Assembly: GCF_019457535.1 (NCBI RefSeq)
Contig: NZ_CP080417.1
Span: forward strand, 2,232,001-2,296,000
Direction of reading: 5' to 3'
Length of the DNA stretch: 64,000 bases
Source of the DNA: Shewanella halotolerans
GTDB lineage: Bacteria; Pseudomonadota; Gammaproteobacteria; Enterobacterales; Shewanellaceae
The position numbers and the translations under genes are program-made. The notes beneath the pieces were generated by a model, which saw only the letters and a program-made list of their open reading frames with translations, did no database searches and was not told the DNA's origin. Below are positions 60,903 to 64,000 of the stretch, one piece after another (position 1 is the first letter of the stretch; every line of letters starts with the position of its first letter).

Positions 60903-62474
60903 TTAATTGCTATCAGTTAGGGCCAATCGCACCTTATTGAAGCGTTCTATGTTATCGATAAAGAGCGAGGTAAGGACAGGATCGAAGTGGGAACCCGCAC
61001 CTTTTGCGATCTCGGCTATCACTTCATCTAACGGCCAGGCCGGTTTATAGCAGCGCTCGTGGGAGAGCGCATCGAACACATCTGCGATAGCAACAATGCG
61101 CGCAAAGATATGAATCTCTTCGCCTTTTAAACCATCAGGATAGCCGCTGCCATCGTACTTCTCATGGTGCTGCAAGGCAATGATAGCGGCGGCGTTGAGA
61201 ATAGGGCGCTCTGAATTGCCCAAGATCTGGTGGCCGATGGCGGGGTGCTGACGCATGATCTGCCACTCTTCGTCGTTTAGTTTACCAGGCTTTAACAGCA
61301 CGGCATCCGGCGTCGCTATCTTACCTATGTCGTGCATGGGCGAGGCGTGTTTAATGAGATCGGCCTGTTGGTCATCGAGCCCGGCCAACTTCGCCAGGAT
61401 ATAACAGTACTCGGCCATACGCTTGACATGGTTGGCGGCTTCCTTCGAGCGGCTCTCGACCACATCTCCCAGGCGGAAGATCAATTCAGACTGGGTATCT
61501 TCTAGCTCTTTGTTCAGCAGTAGATTCTCGAAGGCAACGCCAACATTGATGGCAAAGATATCGATAAGTTTCTTATCCAGATCGCCGATGGCATGTATGT
61601 TGTCCATATACAGCAGGTTGATCCAGCCACTCTTGGCCGGGAAGTAACCCACAAACAGATTGTCTTCATAAAGACATGTCTGCTCTTGGAGCGCCCGTTT
61701 AAGCAGTTTCTCGATGGGCTCGGGGATAGCTTGTTCATGGTGGCTGGCAAATTGGCCGGTACCGGCCAGGATATGGAGTTTGTCAGTACTTAAATCCTTG
61801 CTCATCGCATCGATGGCATTGCAGGTTAGCAGCAAGGTTTCATTGTTGAGGTTTAGCAGGTTGGCGACCTGAGTCAGCAGGCCGTCGGCAAAATGATGCA
61901 AGGTTCTGAGTTCAAACAGGCCAGAGGTTGCCTTGACGACCCGCTCGAGCCCTTCGCGGTAGCGGATTTGCGTTTGTTTCGCCGCTTCGATCTCCATGAT
62001 ATCGCGGTAACTTCTCAGCGCAGAGTAGACGCTGGTGATCAGCTTACGTGAATCCAATTCAGCCTTTGCCTTGTAATCGTTGATGTCGTAATTGACGATC
62101 ACATCTTCTTCGGGCGCTTGTCCCGGCTGACCGGTACGCAGGATTAATCTGATGCTGCGGTTGTTATGCTCTTCGCGGATCCATTTGACCAGCTCAAGAC
62201 CGGCGTGGTCGCTCTCCATAACCACGTCGATAAACGCCATGGCCACGTCATTTTCATCTTGTAATACCCGCTTTGCTTCCTCACCGCTATAGGCGTTAAT
62301 GAACTCTATGCCGCGGTTATCTAGCTTAAACCGCGACAGTGCGAGTTTTGTTACTGTGTGTACATCGGGCTCATCGTCGACGATCAGTATGCGCCAGGCC
62401 GGTCCTGTTTCTGTTTCGGCTGCTTTCTTCTTACCTGAGAACAGTGGACTCTTTTTCGCCATATCAATTAGCAT
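60903..62474 (-). CDS. Response regulator with DUF3369 and HD-GYP domain (c-di-GMP phosphodiesterase)
   Basis: 523 residues. Receiver domain about 27-150 with acidic pair DDE at 33-35 and phospho-acceptor Asp83; DUF3369 GAF-like sensor about 165-325; HD-GYP domain about 330-515 with HDIGK at 381 and HHEKYDGSGYPDGL at about 436-449. Degrades cyclic di-GMP to GMP/pGpG. No partner histidine kinase gene adjacent; c-di-GMP opponents include the cyclase at 2841. Six codons of leader precede MAKKSPLFSGKKK. Confidence 0.94.
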   Translation of the reverse strand: MLIDMAKKSPLFSGKKKAAETETGPAWRILIVDDEPDVHTVTKLALSRFKLDNRGIEFINAYSGEEAKRVLQDENDVAMAFIDVVMESDHAGLELVKWIREEHNNRSIRLILRTGQPGQAPEEDVIVNYDINDYKAKAELDSRKLITSVYSALRSYRDIMEIEAAKQTQIRYREGLERVVKATSGLFELRTLHHFADGLLTQVANLLNLNNETLLLTCNAIDAMSKDLSTDKLHILAGTGQFASHHEQAIPEPIEKLLKRALQEQTCLYEDNLFVGYFPAKSGWINLLYMDNIHAIGDLDKKLIDIFAINVGVAFENLLLNKELEDTQSELIFRLGDVVESRSKEAANHVKRMAEYCYILAKLAGLDDQQADLIKHASPMHDIGKIATPDAVLLKPGKLNDEEWQIMRQHPAIGHQILGNSERPILNAAAIIALQHHEKYDGSGYPDGLKGEEIHIFARIVAIADVFDALSHERCYKPAWPLDEVIAEIAKGAGSHFDPVLTSLFIDNIERFNKVRLALTDSN

Positions 62475-62794
62475 CCGTACCCCTCTTAGGTGAACTAAAT
62501 TGACCTTATTTATTAGTGTAGTAACTCACGTGACATTTAGCTGGAGAATTTAGAAGGTGAGAAATTGAAATTGCAGATTAAATGAGGCAGTTAGCCCTGT
62601 TTGTTGCGTATAGCATGGCGATAACAGCGCAGCTAACACTTGCGCGGTAAACATATACTTGTGTTTACCGAGCAAGCGCTATTTAATCTAACCGATCAAA
62701 TACTGAACTAAGGCTACAATTTTATTGAATATTTTTGTTTTTTTGTTGCTATAGTGCGTAGGGCATCCCATAGCGTTTTTAATGGAGTCAACTC
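62475..62794. other. 320-bp divergent gap between the HD-GYP and recombinase genes
   Basis: No gene. It contains the 38-bp dyad (62639-62676), an AT-rich stretch with a possible promoter (TTGAAT 62725-62730, TATAGT 62750-62755, 19-bp spacer) for the recombinase, and the GGAG at 62784. Confidence 0.6.
62639..62676. repeat. 38-bp dyad with 8-nt spacer
   Basis: CTTGCGCGGTAAACA (62639-62653) and TGTTTACCGAGCAAG (62662-62676) pair at 14 of 15 positions, with TATACTTG between them. It lies upstream of both flanking genes, so it is not a terminator of either. Confidence 0.75.
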
Positions 62795-64000
62795 TTGCAC
62801 GCCTTACCTCTATTTGAATCGATCGATTATATCGAAGCTGGCAATCCCATCATCAATCAGCACATTACGGCGATAGCCATGAATAGCGTCGAAGATGCAG
62901 GCTTGGTTTATGAGTTGGCATCCGATCTACTGTTCGCCCAGCGGGAAAATGAGAACAGTTATAAGAGTTTTCGTAGCGAAATCACCTGTTTTCTACATTG
63001 GTGTTTCGATGTGGTGCAGCAGTCGCCAGGACAGATAAGCAGACGTGACATGGATAAATTCGTGGCCTACTGTCAGTCGCCACCAAAGGCGCTAATCGGT
63101 CAATTTAACGTTGCACAGTTTAAACTCGACAAGGCGAGTCAACAGCGCGTACCCAATCCGTTATGGCGACCCTTTGTGGGAAAACGAGGGGAAGAATATC
63201 GCCTTAGCGATAACGCCCTCAAGACTAAGATGGCGATACTCTCCTCATTCTATGGCTTCTTGATGGCGGAAGATTACTGTGAGCGCAACCCTGCTCAGTC
63301 CTGGATGAACCATTCAAAGTTTGCCCATAAACGAAAGTTCGCCATGAGTGAAGAGGAGGGCAGTGGACTCGCCTTTACCGAATTGCAATGGTCCTACGTT
63401 ATCTCAAGCGTCGAACAGCTTGCCATCGTGGAACCTGAAATTCATCAACGTAGTCTGTTTCTTATCAAGTTGATTTACGGCTGTTATTTGCGTGTATCTG
63501 ATGTGAGTGCGCGAACCGGTTACAGCCCTATCATGGGACAGTTTAAGCAAGATAAGCAGACAGGGATTTGGCGTTTTCATATTCCCAAGAGCAAAGGGGG
63601 CAAGCAGCGGCAAATCCCATTGTCCAATGCATTAATAGAGGCACTCAAACAGTACCGCGAACATTTGGGGCTGTCACCTTTACCCGGCTATCAGGAACAA
63701 ACACCGATTTTCGTGCGCCATAGGGCCGCTGGACGAGGACGTGAAGCGGGATTGGTCGACGCAAATCTGGGTATTCGCCAGGTGAGGGAGGCGGTACAGT
63801 CGCTTATTAATCACGCCGCAGACAAGGCTACAGCGGACGGGCTTTTGGAAGATGCAGAGGTAATGCGAAAACTGACAGTGCATAGCATCCGTCATACCGG
63901 GATCACCCATGACATTAATCTCAATGGTCGGCCTTTATCTCATGTCCAGGCGGACGCAGGGCATGAGAGCATCGATACCACATCTCAGTATCTGCACACA
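62795..64000 (+). CDS. Tyrosine recombinase/phage-type integrase (3' end beyond the window)
   Basis: 402 codons visible, open to the window end. TTG start with GGAG 7 nt upstream; no better start. N-terminal ~170 residues include a core-binding SAM-like domain (KMAILSSFYGFLMAEDYCERNPAQ). Catalytic residues can be seen: Arg in YGCYLRVSDVS, Lys in IPKSKGGKQRQIPLS, HSIRHTG, the second His in DAGHES and the Tyr in TSQYLHT right at the edge. All five active-site positions are intact. Not XerC or XerD by length and N terminus. Substrate DNA unknown; the dyad just upstream is a candidate. Confidence 0.88.
   Translation, partial: MHALPLFESIDYIEAGNPIINQHITAIAMNSVEDAGLVYELASDLLFAQRENENSYKSFRSEITCFLHWCFDVVQQSPGQISRRDMDKFVAYCQSPPKALIGQFNVAQFKLDKASQQRVPNPLWRPFVGKRGEEYRLSDNALKTKMAILSSFYGFLMAEDYCERNPAQSWMNHSKFAHKRKFAMSEEEGSGLAFTELQWSYVISSVEQLAIVEPEIHQRSLFLIKLIYGCYLRVSDVSARTGYSPIMGQFKQDKQTGIWRFHIPKSKGGKQRQIPLSNALIEALKQYREHLGLSPLPGYQEQTPIFVRHRAAGRGREAGLVDANLGIRQVREAVQSLINHAADKATADGLLEDAEVMRKLTVHSIRHTGITHDINLNGRPLSHVQADAGHESIDTTSQYLHT

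Overview
The window looks like a stretch of core chromosome from a Shewanella species (Gammaproteobacteria). Evidence: the protein set (EtrA/Fnr-type regulator next to a complete ccoNOQP cbb3 oxidase locus, TusBCD-TusE, DUF2989, DUF2987 and DUF3718 proteins, a long second GAPDH) and gene orders shared with enteric and marine gammaproteobacteria (thrS-infC-rpmI-rplT, tusDCB-tusE beside yccA, divergent mdtK/norM and riboflavin synthase, divergent punR/punC, tRNA Gly-Cys-Leu). I see no prophage, complete insertion sequence, CRISPR array or plasmid backbone. The species call is inference from proteins recalled from memory; no search was run.

Layout. 1-7.4 kb: MarR regulator, lipid A phosphoethanolamine transferase, diguanylate cyclase, Pat-type acyl-CoA synthetase/GNAT fusion, small exported DUF3718 protein. 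7.5-11.5 kb: two identical tRNA-Val genes, NorM, riboflavin synthase, CPXCG protein and pteridine reductase. 11.5-15 kb: translation operon thrS-infC-rpmI-rplT with a clear thrS operator and a non-standard infC start. 15-24.8 kb: trxB, ald, lrp, ftsK, lolA, rarA, crcB, serS and an unlisted 39-codon membrane ORF. 24.9-30 kb: tus genes, yccA, punR/punC and tRNA-Ser followed by decayed copies of its 3' end. 30-35 kb: RND efflux pair. 35-41.5 kb: kinase-like, SDR, membrane, GNAT and FAD-oxidoreductase genes plus small unknowns, the least conserved part. 41.5-45.3 kb: two different GAPDH genes with a DUF2989 lipoprotein between them and HexR-like operators. 45.4-50 kb: tRNA Gly-Cys-Leu, aspC, yvcK, glucosaminidase, DUF2987. 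50-60.7 kb: ttcA, uspE, etrA, then cbb3 assembly genes and ccoNOQP, with FNR boxes in front of uspE, ccoN and a divergent lipoprotein. 60.9-64 kb: REC-DUF3369-HD-GYP phosphodiesterase and a tyrosine recombinase cut by the window end.

How parts work together: EtrA (Fnr) is encoded between uspE and the cbb3 genes, and matches to its box lie at activation distance in front of both flanking units, so this is a compact oxygen-response neighbourhood. The translation operon carries RNA-level feedback (a threonine-anticodon-like loop ahead of thrS and an ATA start for infC). The GAPDH pair appears tied to carbon-source control by HexR.

Beyond ordinary genes, the most unusual signals are non-coding: (1) short degenerate tandem arrays with a 13-14 bp period in at least five intergenic gaps; (2) a 38-bp near-perfect dyad with an 8-nt spacer just upstream of the recombinase gene; (3) three modules behind tRNA-Ser that repeat its 3' end plus a terminator; (4) a ~160-bp element with inverted ends behind rplT. 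I did not find a multi-gene system that I can call new.
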